DNA from: Bacteroidota bacterium
GTDB taxonomy: Bacteria > Bacteroidota > Bacteroidia > AKYH767-A > OLB10
Assembly (NCBI GenBank): GCA_016714005.1
Contig: JADJOA010000014.1
Coordinates: forward strand, 434,001 to 498,000
Reading direction: 5' to 3'
DNA: 64,000 bases
Positions 10,840-20,116 of the stretch are shown one piece after another (within the stretch, counting starts at the first letter, position 1; each line of letters begins with the position of its first letter). Both the position numbers and the translations under genes were made by a program. A model generated the notes under the pieces. That model was given only the letters and a program-made list of their open reading frames with translations. It was not told the DNA's origin and searched no databases.

Positions 10840-12262
10840 ATGACAAGTATATTTAAGCATTGTATTAGATGTTTTTTGGCTAAGAATTCAGTGATAAGAG
10901 TAATCCCTTTGCTGATTTGTATAATTCTTAATTTACTTGCTCCACAAATAAAGAGGTATATTAAACACAATGTAAATGGATTTGAATGGGCAAAATGGGC
11001 GTGGCTGGACAGCATTGATCTAATGATATCGGGACTAATACTAATTTCAATTGCCATATTACTGAGTAAAATAAAGTACATCAGTAGTATTGTAATTCCA
11101 CTTTTCATGACAGTTGCGCTCCTTTTTTCCATAGAATGTGTATATATTTTTAAGTTTCATAAAAAGTATGGAATTAGGAATTCTGATCAATTAAAAAAGG
11201 AAATTGCAGAAAAGAAAAACTCCTGCTGACAATGCAGCGCCAGTGAATAAACAGATTATTGATCCCTTACCTTCAACACCTTCATTTCAACAATTGGATA
11301 CATTACCGTATTCAAAACAAGATAAGTTTAAAGGGGCATCTGTTTGGGCTGCATTTGAACCAAAATGGGATGAGAGATTGGAGAAGGATTCATTGTTAGG
11401 TTATTTCAATAAAAGGAATATTCATGTTGAAGTTCCAACCTACTCTTTTGGCAAACAAAACAATACATGCTTTTACACTACAGATTCAATGGGGCGAAGG
11501 GTAACTACACTTCCAATAATTCATGAAAAGAATAAAAAATATGCGATTTTCTTTGGTTGTTCAATTGCCTTTGGGCTATTTGTAAATGACAATCAAAATA
11601 TACCAGCTTTTTTTGAGGGAATTGATACCAATTACGTTACTTATAACTATGCTGCCGGAGGTTTTGGAACGCACCAAATGCTTGCTTTATTTGAGCACCG
11701 TAATTTAAAGAACTACATTCAGCAAAAAAATGGTTCCGCATTTTATATTTACTTTGGAGGGCACCCGAAAAGAGCTATTGGAGATATGTTTAGTTACTTG
11801 TATTGGAATGCTGATTGCCCATATTACGATTGGCAAGGAGACTCTTTGGTTTACAAAGGCAGTTTCAAAACAGGAAGAAAAATCACTTCATGGTTTTACG
11901 AAAAATTCAGCAAAACATTTTTCTGCCGCTATTATAATATTCAACTCCCAGGGAAATTAAGGAGCTATCATTACCAATTCACATTGCAAATGATTAAACA
12001 AAGCTACAACCAGTACAAGAAGCAATTTGGTAATGATAACTTTTATGTAGTACTAATGCCGGGATGGAAAGATGAAATGGCTGTTTATTTAAAGCATACG
12101 GACTTAAAAGTAATAGATTGCACAAACTTGGTTTCTGACTATTGGAATGAGAAATATTATTTTTTGGGTGACGGGCATCCAAGACCATTGTTCTATAAGT
12201 TAGTAGCTCAGGAACTGCAAAAACAAATGAATAACCTCCGGTCAATAAATAAGATAAATTAA
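10840..12262 (+). CDS. Membrane-anchored SGNH-like protein, one frameshift
   Basis: Frames 10840-11229 and 11204-12262 join if one A is removed from the A5 run at about 11214-11218, giving about 473 residues. The N-terminus has three hydrophobic helices (residues 17-36, 49-70, 84-104). After a linker comes an SGNH/GDSL-type domain with FFGCSIAFG in the block I position (Cys where Ser-Asp-Ser is usual), AAGGFGTHQM in block II, and the C-terminal catalytic pair DGHPRP. Such domains O-acetylate or de-acetylate exopolysaccharides in the periplasm. The block I nucleophile reading GCS rather than GDS is atypical, though the Ser is kept. It pairs with the next gene, also SGNH. Confidence 0.7.
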
Positions 12263-12288
12263 TCCTCTAATTCTTTTACTTATTACTT

Positions 12289-13605
12289 ATGAAAAAACAC
12301 ATTGTTAATTTTTTCTTGGTAATCATCTCATGCTCCGCTCCGTTGATTCTGGCCGAATATGTTTTTAAAAAATCGCTTTTTGATTTAAACAATCAAAGCA
12401 TGGCAAAATACCGCAGACCTCCCTTATATGCAGCCGAATGGGACTCTGATTATTGGAAACTTCTGCAACAATGGAAGGTGCTTGACCTAAAAGACAACGC
12501 ACATCCGCTTCTGGGTTGGGTAAAATGGAATGTTTGGCAAAAAAATCTATTCCATAAAGATTTGCAGCAACTAAACGGGCGCAGACCTGTACTCTTGTAT
12601 GGCGATTCGTATGCACAACACTTAGATACAAGCCAAACCATGCGTAACTTATTTGAAAAAGATACTGCATTTAACAATACCTATAAATTTATTAATTACG
12701 GAACAGGAGGTTATGGAACTGATCAGATACACACACTCTTTACCCACACATTCTGTAAAACTGAAAAGCCAATTGTGATATTTAGTTTTCTTACACTAGA
12801 TTTAGAAAGAAGTATTTTAAATTTCAGAGATGGATTAAAACCCAGTGTGTATGTTAATACTGATGGGAACCTAGCCTTTGATAAAAGCATGATAAGTCAA
12901 GGCACCGATAGATACCTGCGTAAACACCCTCCGGAAATTAAATCCTACCTGTGGCGCAAATTTCTTTTTAGCGATGTAAACTTTTTGCCCGATTTTATTA
13001 CACACTACTGCACAGGCGAAACTGCTGCTCGAAAAAAAATTATTGACCTAAACACGAAAATACTACAAGATGTTATTGAAAAGCTACAGGCTGCACAAAC
13101 CGATTACATTTTTTTAATATTTGATGCACCTGCAGACTATAATACTGATGATAAAACTAACTGGCGCATGCAGTTTATTCAAGACTTCTTTAAACAAAAT
13201 AATGTAAAACATTTATACGCCAGAGATATGATACCGTATCAACTAAATATTAAAGACTCCGCTACCTTCTATAAATATTTTGTGGTGAATGACGGACACC
13301 CTACCAATTTATACTACAGCTATATTATTAATAAAATTAAATCGGTTATAGCTTACAAAGAATACACCTCGTTTAACGCTAATAACCAAAATGATATTAA
13401 AGAAATAAGAACGTGCTATCCTACTTACAAACAAGAAAGAGACTCGGTAAAAAGTAAATTAGTGCAAGACCCAAATGCTATCAACGAAATTAAACTAATG
13501 GCTCAGGAAAAGAATATAACATACGATAAATCATTAAACGACTTGGTTGAGTATTTAATTTGGAACCAAAACGAAGAATACAAACAGTCGTTAAAGCATG
13601 ATTAA
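12289..13605 (+). CDS. SGNH/GDSL-type hydrolase or O-acyltransferase
   Basis: A 438-residue intact protein with an N-terminal signal/anchor helix (residues 4-22). The SGNH blocks are clear: LLYGDSYAQHL (GDS nucleophile block), NYGTGGYGTDQIH (Gly block), and NDGHPTN (Asp-x2-His). This resembles the AlgX/AlgJ-like O-acetylation proteins and GDSL lipases. Residues about 150-330 show a Rossmann-like strand pattern, and the C-terminal 90 residues are charged and helical. It lies 26 bases after the other SGNH gene, so they are probably co-expressed. The gene ends close to a convergent acyltransferase-3, a partner type for O-acylation of polysaccharides. The chemistry is inferred; a deacetylase is also possible. 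Confidence 0.8.
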   Translation: MKKHIVNFFLVIISCSAPLILAEYVFKKSLFDLNNQSMAKYRRPPLYAAEWDSDYWKLLQQWKVLDLKDNAHPLLGWVKWNVWQKNLFHKDLQQLNGRRPVLLYGDSYAQHLDTSQTMRNLFEKDTAFNNTYKFINYGTGGYGTDQIHTLFTHTFCKTEKPIVIFSFLTLDLERSILNFRDGLKPSVYVNTDGNLAFDKSMISQGTDRYLRKHPPEIKSYLWRKFLFSDVNFLPDFITHYCTGETAARKKIIDLNTKILQDVIEKLQAAQTDYIFLIFDAPADYNTDDKTNWRMQFIQDFFKQNNVKHLYARDMIPYQLNIKDSATFYKYFVVNDGHPTNLYYSYIINKIKSVIAYKEYTSFNANNQNDIKEIRTCYPTYKQERDSVKSKLVQDPNAINEIKLMAQEKNITYDKSLNDLVEYLIWNQNEEYKQSLKHD

Positions 13606-13691
13606 GTTTGATTTCTTTTAAAACAAATTTCGTAGACAAGAATGGTACTTTATAAAAAATAAATTGACTAGATTACCCATGCAATTGCATT

Positions 13692-14861
13692 TTACTTTTT
13701 CTCTTTCAATCCAGCTGTGTAGTTAACCGATATACGGTTAATCCATTTCACCCAATTGTTATCAAATTTTTGTAAAAGCACCGTCATTAAAAGAGTAACC
13801 AAAGTAGTACCAATAAAAGTGATAGCAATAAGCAATGCATAGTTGGTTACTTTATTGTTCAAAAATACCACCAGCCAGCTACTGAATGAACAAAATACAG
13901 CAAGCTGTGCCAGATAAAGAGGGAAGGAAACATTACCCAGCCATTTACCAGTTTTCCCGTCTAAAAAGTTTAATCCTGTGCCTTTGCTCAAAAATAGCAG
14001 CATAAGCAACATTGCTCCAGCAAATTGAATAAATGTTCTAAATGCGTAAGGATCCGTTATCCAATTTGCCAATGGTTTAAGCGGTGCATAAAATCCAACA
14101 GGATTATTAAACCCAAGAAGTGTTAAAGAAAAAATTATCATTATTACTTTTACATAAGGCTTAAACTTAAATTCTCCATTTTTTGTGTAGAACCAAGCCA
14201 AAAAAGCTCCGGCTACAAATCCTAAATAGTAATGAGAGTAAAAACAACATAGAATAGAGAACATCACCAAAGCGATCAACCGGGGTGTTTTTGTTGTTTT
14301 TAAAAAGACGGGAGCTAAAAACATGGCAATAAAGCTTCCAAACAATTCATATTGCATAGTCCACAAATTGGTACAGTAATAATTCTCCCCAATTAAAAAA
14401 ACGTAGGCAAACGCTTGCTCTAAGGCATTGCCTAAATCTGCTTTAAAATAATATCCTCTGCCAGATGCAGCAAAATCCTTTAACCACTCAGATGCAGTTA
14501 TTACAGCTGCTTCTTTGTACCAATACAAGTTTAATTCAAATAGCAACCATGCAAGCATAATAGTAACTACTACGGGGCCTAACAATCTGAAATATCTTTT
14601 TATGATTCCGTTTACAAGTATGGATATATTATCTGTTGCATAATATTTAACAGTAAGCACAAAACCCGATAACACAAAAAATACCATAACTGAAGCATGT
14701 CCGTTTAAAACAAAAAAGAATGGCGTTCCCATAATTCCAAAATTCTTATCTGTTGCACCAACCCATGATGGAATAAAGGCCAATACAAAATGCCACAAGT
14801 ACACAACTATAGATGCAATTCCCCTTAAAGCTTCGAGCTTATATAGTTTAGATGGATTCAA
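13692..14861 (-). CDS. Acyltransferase 3 family membrane protein (OafA/YrhL-like)
   Basis: A 389-residue protein with about ten membrane helices. The start LEALRGIASIVVYLWHFV carries the conserved R-G and H of the family, and FFVLSGFVLTVKYY is the second hallmark. Family members move acyl groups (usually acetyl) across the inner membrane onto surface polysaccharides or peptidoglycan. It is the last of six minus-strand genes starting at the carbamoyltransferase, with about 80 bases to the previous one. The convergent SGNH pair could complete the transfer in the periplasm. The acceptor cannot be named. Confidence 0.9.
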   Translation of the reverse strand: MNPSKLYKLEALRGIASIVVYLWHFVLAFIPSWVGATDKNFGIMGTPFFFVLNGHASVMVFFVLSGFVLTVKYYATDNISILVNGIIKRYFRLLGPVVVTIMLAWLLFELNLYWYKEAAVITASEWLKDFAASGRGYYFKADLGNALEQAFAYVFLIGENYYCTNLWTMQYELFGSFIAMFLAPVFLKTTKTPRLIALVMFSILCCFYSHYYLGFVAGAFLAWFYTKNGEFKFKPYVKVIMIIFSLTLLGFNNPVGFYAPLKPLANWITDPYAFRTFIQFAGAMLLMLLFLSKGTGLNFLDGKTGKWLGNVSFPLYLAQLAVFCSFSSWLVVFLNNKVTNYALLIAITFIGTTLVTLLMTVLLQKFDNNWVKWINRISVNYTAGLKEKK

Positions 14862-14940
14862 ATCTTATAATGTGTAGTAATATAAAAAAAGGAATTAGAT
14901 GTAGGCTTAGAAATAAAAAAATCTGGTAAGGCTTTTTTAC

Positions 14941-15477
14941 TTATTCAAAATCAAATGCCAAATCATCACACCAAATCGGCTCATTGCTGTAATTCCAAAC
15001 ATAAACCATAAACGTATGTTCAGGATTCATATTTTCAGGCAAACTAAACTCACCGGTAACCTGTGTCCATTGTTTTTCAGTATCTACAATATCTTCACTA
15101 TTAAGCCCGTTCCAAATGGTAGCTTCTTTACCCTGCTCACCTACGGTCATTACCACATTAGCTTTAGAACCAAACGTTGGTAAATACAACCAAGCACTCA
15201 TCTTAATTTTACGAGCATTCTTTACAGGTAAATCTTTAATTTTTTTACTGTAACCAATACTGTATTGGTTAATACTGTCGAGCTCGCAATACCATTCGCC
15301 ACTATGTGCGTTTCCACTACGCAGTGTTGCATGATCAAAGCCAAAATCTTTATAATTATCAAAAGAGTTTTGATACATAAAATTGGCTGTGTTGTTTTTG
15401 CTGCCACAAGCTGCCATTAAGAAAACAATACATACACAAACAGTGTTAAACGAGATTTTTTGCTTACGTAAAATCAT
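14941..15477 (-). CDS. Lipoprotein with predicted beta-sandwich domain
   Basis: I choose the ATG at 15477 (MILRKQKIS), although an upstream in-frame ATG at 15504 exists. The signal ends in a lipobox FLMAAC, so it should be lipid-anchored. The roughly 150 remaining residues look like one carbohydrate-binding-like beta sandwich: MSAWLYLP, a Trp-rich stretch, and a strand near the end WCDDLAFDF. A similar layout is seen in the C-terminal domain of the GT-C-like protein, which ends its sandwich in VDDFLL. This suggests both bind the same kind of glycan. No enzymatic motif is visible. It lies between the RCC1-like gene and the acyltransferase on the same strand. Confidence 0.7.
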   Translation of the reverse strand: MILRKQKISFNTVCVCIVFLMAACGSKNNTANFMYQNSFDNYKDFGFDHATLRSGNAHSGEWYCELDSINQYSIGYSKKIKDLPVKNARKIKMSAWLYLPTFGSKANVVMTVGEQGKEATIWNGLNSEDIVDTEKQWTQVTGEFSLPENMNPEHTFMVYVWNYSNEPIWCDDLAFDFE

Positions 15478-15562
15478 AGTTGTTAAAATTAATTTAAGAG
15501 GCACGAAAGTAAAAAGTTTAGTAACATTCGGGTGGTAAAAAAGGAATAGCTAAAAAAACCAA

Positions 15563-16744
15563 TTATTTTTTAGTCAGTACCCTTTTATGCCCTTTAATAT
15601 CCACCAGCATTTCTACCGGAGCGTAACAACGCATATTGTTACCTGTTCCAAGTTGTCCGCTTGGGTTATCACCAAAAGTCCATATCTTGCCTGAAGAGTC
15701 TAATGCAAGACTTTGAAAGCAACCTGCACCAACCTCCACAATATTTTTTAGTTTTTTTATTTGGATGGGCATTGCATAACTTACAGTATCTCCTGTAGCC
15801 AGCATACCATAATGATTTTTCCCCCACCCCCACACATTGCCTGCAGTATCTATTGCAAGTGAATGCCAACTACCACAGGCTATTTTTTTTATTTTCGGTA
15901 AAGTTGAAATCATAAAAGGTTTCTCATAATGTTTTCCGGTAAATTCTTTATCCTGTGTTGAAGGATCGCTACCCCATATCCAAACCTGTCCGGCTGTATC
16001 TAATGCTACAGAGTGATGCCAACCGGTTGCAATAGATACCATGGGCGGCAGGTCAGGAATTTTTTTTGCGTAAGGCTGAATACGCTTACCATCATACCCC
16101 AACTCTTTAAAGTCATTAGTACCCCACGAATAAACCGATCCATCGTTTGCAAGTGCAAGCGTATGATAACCAACGCTGGCTATAGCCTTTATGTTTGTCA
16201 AGGGTATTAGCACACTGTTGTCATTGTTTTCATCCTTTGGTATCAATACGGTGGTTGGGAATTCAGTATGTTCGCGGTTACCGTTTCCCAGTTCCCCAAA
16301 AAAATTATGCCCCCATGTCCATACTATTCCATCAGCCGTTAAGGCTACGGTATGCCAATGCCCTCCTTCAATGGCAACAAAATTTCTATGATTGGGCAGT
16401 TGAATGGGGAAATTATAATCCTGTGGGTTACTGGAGCCGAGTTGCCCGTAATTATTACGACCCCATAACCAAACGGTGCTATCTGCAGCAAGTGCAATTG
16501 TATGATCGTAACCTCGCGAGATTGCTTTTATATGTTTTAAATATTTTACCTTTTTAGGTATGGTAGAGTTTTTAAAAGTGCTGTCGCCAAGTTGCCCGTA
16601 GTTATTGCGTCCGCTGGTCCACACATTGCCTTGCTTGTCCAGCATAACGCTGTGCCCATTACCACCATCCAGTATTTGACCCTGGCAATATATCTGGTTA
16701 ATGAGTAAAATTAAGGTTAGTAAAAACTTGCCAAGCTTATTCAT
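15563..16744 (-). CDS. Secreted RCC1-like beta-propeller protein
   Basis: A 393-residue protein with a signal peptide (MNKLGKFLLTLILLINQIYC) and then seven RCC1 repeats of about 50 residues, enough for one closed propeller. Typical units are HTIALAADSTVWLWGRNNYGQLG and similar with GHSVMLDKQGNVWTSG. Bacterial members are usually binding or structural scaffolds with no enzymatic site. There is no T9SS sorting domain at the end, so it may stay in the periplasm. It lies in the carbamoyltransferase run, 63 bases after SxtJ, so it may take part in glycan display. The role is unknown. Confidence 0.88.
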   Translation of the reverse strand: MNKLGKFLLTLILLINQIYCQGQILDGGNGHSVMLDKQGNVWTSGRNNYGQLGDSTFKNSTIPKKVKYLKHIKAISRGYDHTIALAADSTVWLWGRNNYGQLGSSNPQDYNFPIQLPNHRNFVAIEGGHWHTVALTADGIVWTWGHNFFGELGNGNREHTEFPTTVLIPKDENNDNSVLIPLTNIKAIASVGYHTLALANDGSVYSWGTNDFKELGYDGKRIQPYAKKIPDLPPMVSIATGWHHSVALDTAGQVWIWGSDPSTQDKEFTGKHYEKPFMISTLPKIKKIACGSWHSLAIDTAGNVWGWGKNHYGMLATGDTVSYAMPIQIKKLKNIVEVGAGCFQSLALDSSGKIWTFGDNPSGQLGTGNNMRCYAPVEMLVDIKGHKRVLTKK

Positions 16745-16807
16745 TATTTTAAGGGTTATATTTTTTATTTATAAAAGTAAAAAATTCGCACCTGATTTTA
16801 AAAAATT

Positions 16808-17170
16808 CTACCAAACGTTTTCCAAATCTTCTTTTTTATACTGATGATTGCGTTCGGCATAGTAGCTTTTGTCAGACCGTTTTAACTGAAGTATATTCTT
16901 TCGTCCTAGTTTACTCAGAAAAGCTATAGGTGTTAAAAACAAAAAAAACACAATGCTTAAAATCACTTTGCTCATCACATAACCCATTATGTGAGAAATT
17001 TTCATCCAAAGCCAATGAATTTTTTCTGTTATATAACCACTTAATAAACTCAATAAACCAATGCCACCTGCAATAGGAAATAATAAAGGTTTTTTGAGAA
17101 GGAGTCCTAAAAGAACAAGCCCTGTAACGATGGCTATTATACTTTCTCTTTGTTTTATTTTTTCACTCAT
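16808..17170 (-). CDS. SxtJ family membrane protein
   Basis: A 120-residue protein starting at the ATG at 17168-17170 (MSEKIKQRESIIAIV). It has three hydrophobic segments, the last of which runs into SIVFFLFLTPIAFLSKLGRK, and a charged tail ending in KEDLENVW. The size, order of helices and position right after the DUF5989 gene and carbamoyltransferase match the SxtJ family found beside NodU-type carbamoyltransferases, including saxitoxin clusters. The function of SxtJ is not known, but the association is conserved. A longer open frame from 17329 exists only because of a frameshift in the upstream gene. Confidence 0.8.
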   Translation of the reverse strand: MSEKIKQRESIIAIVTGLVLLGLLLKKPLLFPIAGGIGLLSLLSGYITEKIHWLWMKISHIMGYVMSKVILSIVFFLFLTPIAFLSKLGRKNILQLKRSDKSYYAERNHQYKKEDLENVW

Positions 17171-17178
17171 ATAAAAGC

Positions 17179-17329
17179 CTAAAAAAGTGTATAGATGAAA
17201 GGTGCCAGTGCGCTGCCACCACCAACTACCAATAATATACCGAGCAACAGCAATACAATAATCATAGGTGCAAGCCAGAATTTTTTTACGTTGTTTTAAA
17301 AAATTCCAAAGGTCTTTTAAGAAATCCAT
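17179..17329 (-). CDS. DUF5989 family small membrane protein, one frameshift
   Basis: Starting at 17329 the frame reads MDFLKDLWNFLKQRKK. An A7 run (T7 at 17281-17287 on the plus strand) has one extra base; deleting it continues as FWLAPMIIVLLLLGILL and then GGGSALAPFIYTLF, stopping at 17179. The result is a 49-residue protein with a single membrane helix, matching the DUF5989 family found in bacterial carbamoyltransferase/SxtJ clusters. The stop is 8 bases before SxtJ and the start 33 bases after the carbamoyltransferase, so the three genes form a tight unit. Function unknown. Confidence 0.75.
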
Positions 17330-17362
17330 AGTGTATACTTTTATTAAATTGATTTTAAGATT

Positions 17363-19224
17363 TTAATCTAATGCAAACTCTTTACGCCAGTCACCTTTGT
17401 CTTTAAGTGCAGGCTGCTCTTTCTTGCTGAAAAGAAAATTGTTTATTACCAGGTAATCCATTTCGGTGCGCATAAAACAACGGTAGCTGTCTTCGGGTGT
17501 GCAAACAATAGGTTCTCCTCTTACATTAAAGGAGGTATTTACGAGCATACCATACCCGGTTTTAGCTTTAAATTCTTCCAGCAATTTATAGTACCTGGGA
17601 TTAGTTTCTTTATGCACGGTTTGAATGCGTGCGCTAAAATCGAGATGGGTGATAGCCTGCACATCACTTCGTTTGGTGTACAAACGATCCATTAAAGGCA
17701 GTTCGTTATAATTTGGTGGTAATGGCGAGCGTTTTTCTTTATTTACATCAGCCACTATCAGCATGTAAGGTGAGGTGGTGTTATGCTCAAAATGTTTAGT
17801 ACAATCTTCTGCAAGCACGCTTGGGGCAAATGGCCTGAAACTTTCCCTGTATTTAATTTTCAGGTTAAGCTTTTTCTGCATTTCATCATTGCGAGGATCA
17901 CCTAAAATACTACGCCACCCAATGCACGTGGGCCAAACTCCATTCGTCCCTGATGCCAGCCTAGTACATTTCCATCGGCTAAAATTGTGGCAAGTTCTTT
18001 AGCGAGCTCATCAAAGTTTTGGTATTTGATAAATGTTGACTTGTACTTACGAGCCATCAATTCAACTTCCTTGTCAGAGTTTTCAGGACCAAGATAGCTG
18101 CCCTGCATTTCATCCATAGCTCCACTTACCATTCGCTCTTTACCATAGTAAATGTGATAAGCAGCAAGAGCAGCTCCTAATGCACCACCGGCATCTCCTG
18201 CTGCAGGTTGTATAAATATGTTATTGAATATGCCGGTTCGTTGCAGTTTGCCATTTGCAACACAATTTAAAGCAACACCTCCGGCAAGGCATAAGTTATC
18301 AGAACCTGTTAAGCGCTTTGCTTCTGTGGCCATTTTTATAACCACTTCCTCCGTAACTTGTTGTATGGCTAATCCTAAATCACAATGTATTTGTTCCAGA
18401 TTGGTTTCGCCCTCCCTCACTTTAAAACCAAAAAGTTTAGCCCATTTATCATTTTGAGTCATACGTAAGCCAGTTGCATAGTTAAAGTACTCCTGGTTTA
18501 ACCAAATGCTGCCATCATCTTTTATGTCAACAAGATTTTCTAAAATTATCTTTTTAAAACGCTTTACATTTTCGCCATCAGGATTTCCGTAGGGAGCAAG
18601 TCCCATTAATTTATACTCACCACTGTTAACTTTAAAGCCTAAGTAATAGGTAAATGCAGAGTATAATAAACCTAAAGAGTGCGGAAACTTAAGCTCTTTG
18701 AGTATAGTCAGGTCTTTTCCTTTTCCGTGGCATATAGATGCCGTTGCCCATTCTCCAACGCCATCTATTGTAAGAACAGCAGCCTCTTCATAGGGGCTTG
18801 GGTAATATGCACTGGCAGCATGGCTGAGGTGATGCTCTGGGAACAACATTTTCAGTTTGTTCTTATCATACTCACCCACTTTTGCCAGTTCTTCTTTAAT
18901 GAGTTTTTTCAAAAACATTTTTTCTTTCAACCACACCGGCATACTCATCATAAAAGATTGCAATCCTTTTGGGGCAAACCCATAGTATGTTTCAAGAAGA
19001 CGTTCAAACTTCAATAATGGTTTATCATAAAAAACAAGAGCATCCAGTTCATCAATATTTAAACCGGCATATTCAAGACAGTACTTTGTTGCTTCCACCG
19101 GAAAACCGGGGTCGTGCTTCTTTCTGGTAAAACGTTCTTCCTGTGCTGCGGCTACAATTTTGCCATCAACAATTACACAAGCTGCCGAATCGTGATAAAA
19201 AGCCGATATACCTAAAATGGCCAT
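17363..19224 (-). CDS. NodU/CmcH-type carbamoyltransferase, one frameshift
   Basis: The two frames 17902-19224 and 17363-17881 join when one base is restored near 17912, giving FGPRALGWRSILGDPRNDEM, a hallmark of the family. The length, about 620 residues, is normal. I choose ATG at 19222-19224 (MAILGISAFYHDSAAC) over an upstream in-frame start at 19287 because it has AGGA just before it. The N-terminal Kae1-like domain has HHLSHAASAYY and the AGGVALNC motif, and the C-terminal YrdC-like part carries NTSFNVRGEPIVCTP. These enzymes transfer a carbamoyl group from carbamoyl phosphate to a sugar or small-molecule hydroxyl. It heads a six-gene minus-strand run with DUF5989, SxtJ, RCC1 and acyltransferase genes. 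Confidence 0.93.
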
Positions 19225-19388
19225 TCCTAAAAATTGAAGTGCGAATTTAAAAGAACTACCCAAATTCACCAACCTTTTCAAAAACATGTTCCGTTTCCTT
19301 ATTCATGCACAATTGCTTTTAAAAACTTTTACAAAAAAAACTATTGTAAACTGATAAAATGATTTTGTTTGTGATAATAATTGTCAGT

Positions 19389-20114
19389 ATGATTCAATTC
19401 GACTCTCTTAGTATTATTATTCCCTGTTATAACGAAGAAAAAACAATACATCGGATTTTAGATAAAGTAAATGCTGTTACACTTTTAAACAACATTAAAA
19501 AGGAAATAATTGTTGTAAACGATAGTTCAACAGATGATTCTAAATCGGTTCTTGAAAAATACATTGCAGCACACCCCGAAATGGATTATCGGTTAATCAA
19601 CCATGAGAAAAATAAAGGAAAAGGAGCCGCATTGCACACTGGTATTAAAAATGCCACCGGAGATTATGTAATTATACAGGATGCCGATCTGGAATATGAC
19701 CCCAATGAATACAACGAATTAATTAAACCTGTTTTAAATGGGTTTGCCGATGTTGTGTATGGTTCGAGATTTATGGGCAGTAAGCCCCACCGTATTTTGT
19801 TTTTCTGGCACTCCATCGGAAATAAAATTCTCACCTTTCTTTCAAACATGTTTTCAAATCTTAACTTAACTGATATGGAAACATGCTATAAGCTTTTTAA
19901 AAGGGAAATGATACAGTCACTGGTATTAAAAGAAAACCGGTTTGGCTTTGAACCTGAGGTAACACAAAAAAGTGCACGCATAAAAAATGTTAGAATTTAC
20001 GAAGTAGGCATCTCTTATTACGGAAGAACTTTTGCAGAAGGTAAAAAAATAAACTGGAAAGATGGTTTTCGTGCTATCTACTGTATTGTCAAATACGGAT
20101 TGTTTTCAAAATGA
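19389..20114 (+). CDS. GT2 family glycosyltransferase (polyprenyl-phosphate sugar synthase-like)
   Basis: A protein of about 241 residues from the ATG at 19389 (an in-frame ATG at 19359 would add ten hydrophobic residues). The GT-A fold is clear: LSIIIPCYNEEKTI, NDSSTDDS, GKGAALHTGIKNATGDYVI, the DxD-like DADLEYDPNEY, and TDMETCYKLF near the end. These match the DPM1/GtrB group that moves a hexose from a nucleotide sugar to a polyprenyl phosphate carrier. The lipid-linked sugar could feed the GT-C-like protein. It stands alone, divergent from the carbamoyltransferase and convergent with the giant adhesin. Confidence 0.88.
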   Translation: MIQFDSLSIIIPCYNEEKTIHRILDKVNAVTLLNNIKKEIIVVNDSSTDDSKSVLEKYIAAHPEMDYRLINHEKNKGKGAALHTGIKNATGDYVIIQDADLEYDPNEYNELIKPVLNGFADVVYGSRFMGSKPHRILFFWHSIGNKILTFLSNMFSNLNLTDMETCYKLFKREMIQSLVLKENRFGFEPEVTQKSARIKNVRIYEVGISYYGRTFAEGKKINWKDGFRAIYCIVKYGLFSK

Positions 20115-20116
20115 AC

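Noticed and set aside
16195..16557. Two plus-strand frames within the RCC1-like gene
   Set aside because: Both are antisense to an intact seven-repeat propeller gene with a signal peptide.
16808..17329. Single 173-residue protein spanning the DUF5989 and SxtJ genes
   Set aside because: Its middle part (CTYDYCIAVARYIIGSWWWQ) is out-of-frame reading; correcting one base yields two known families with proper ends.
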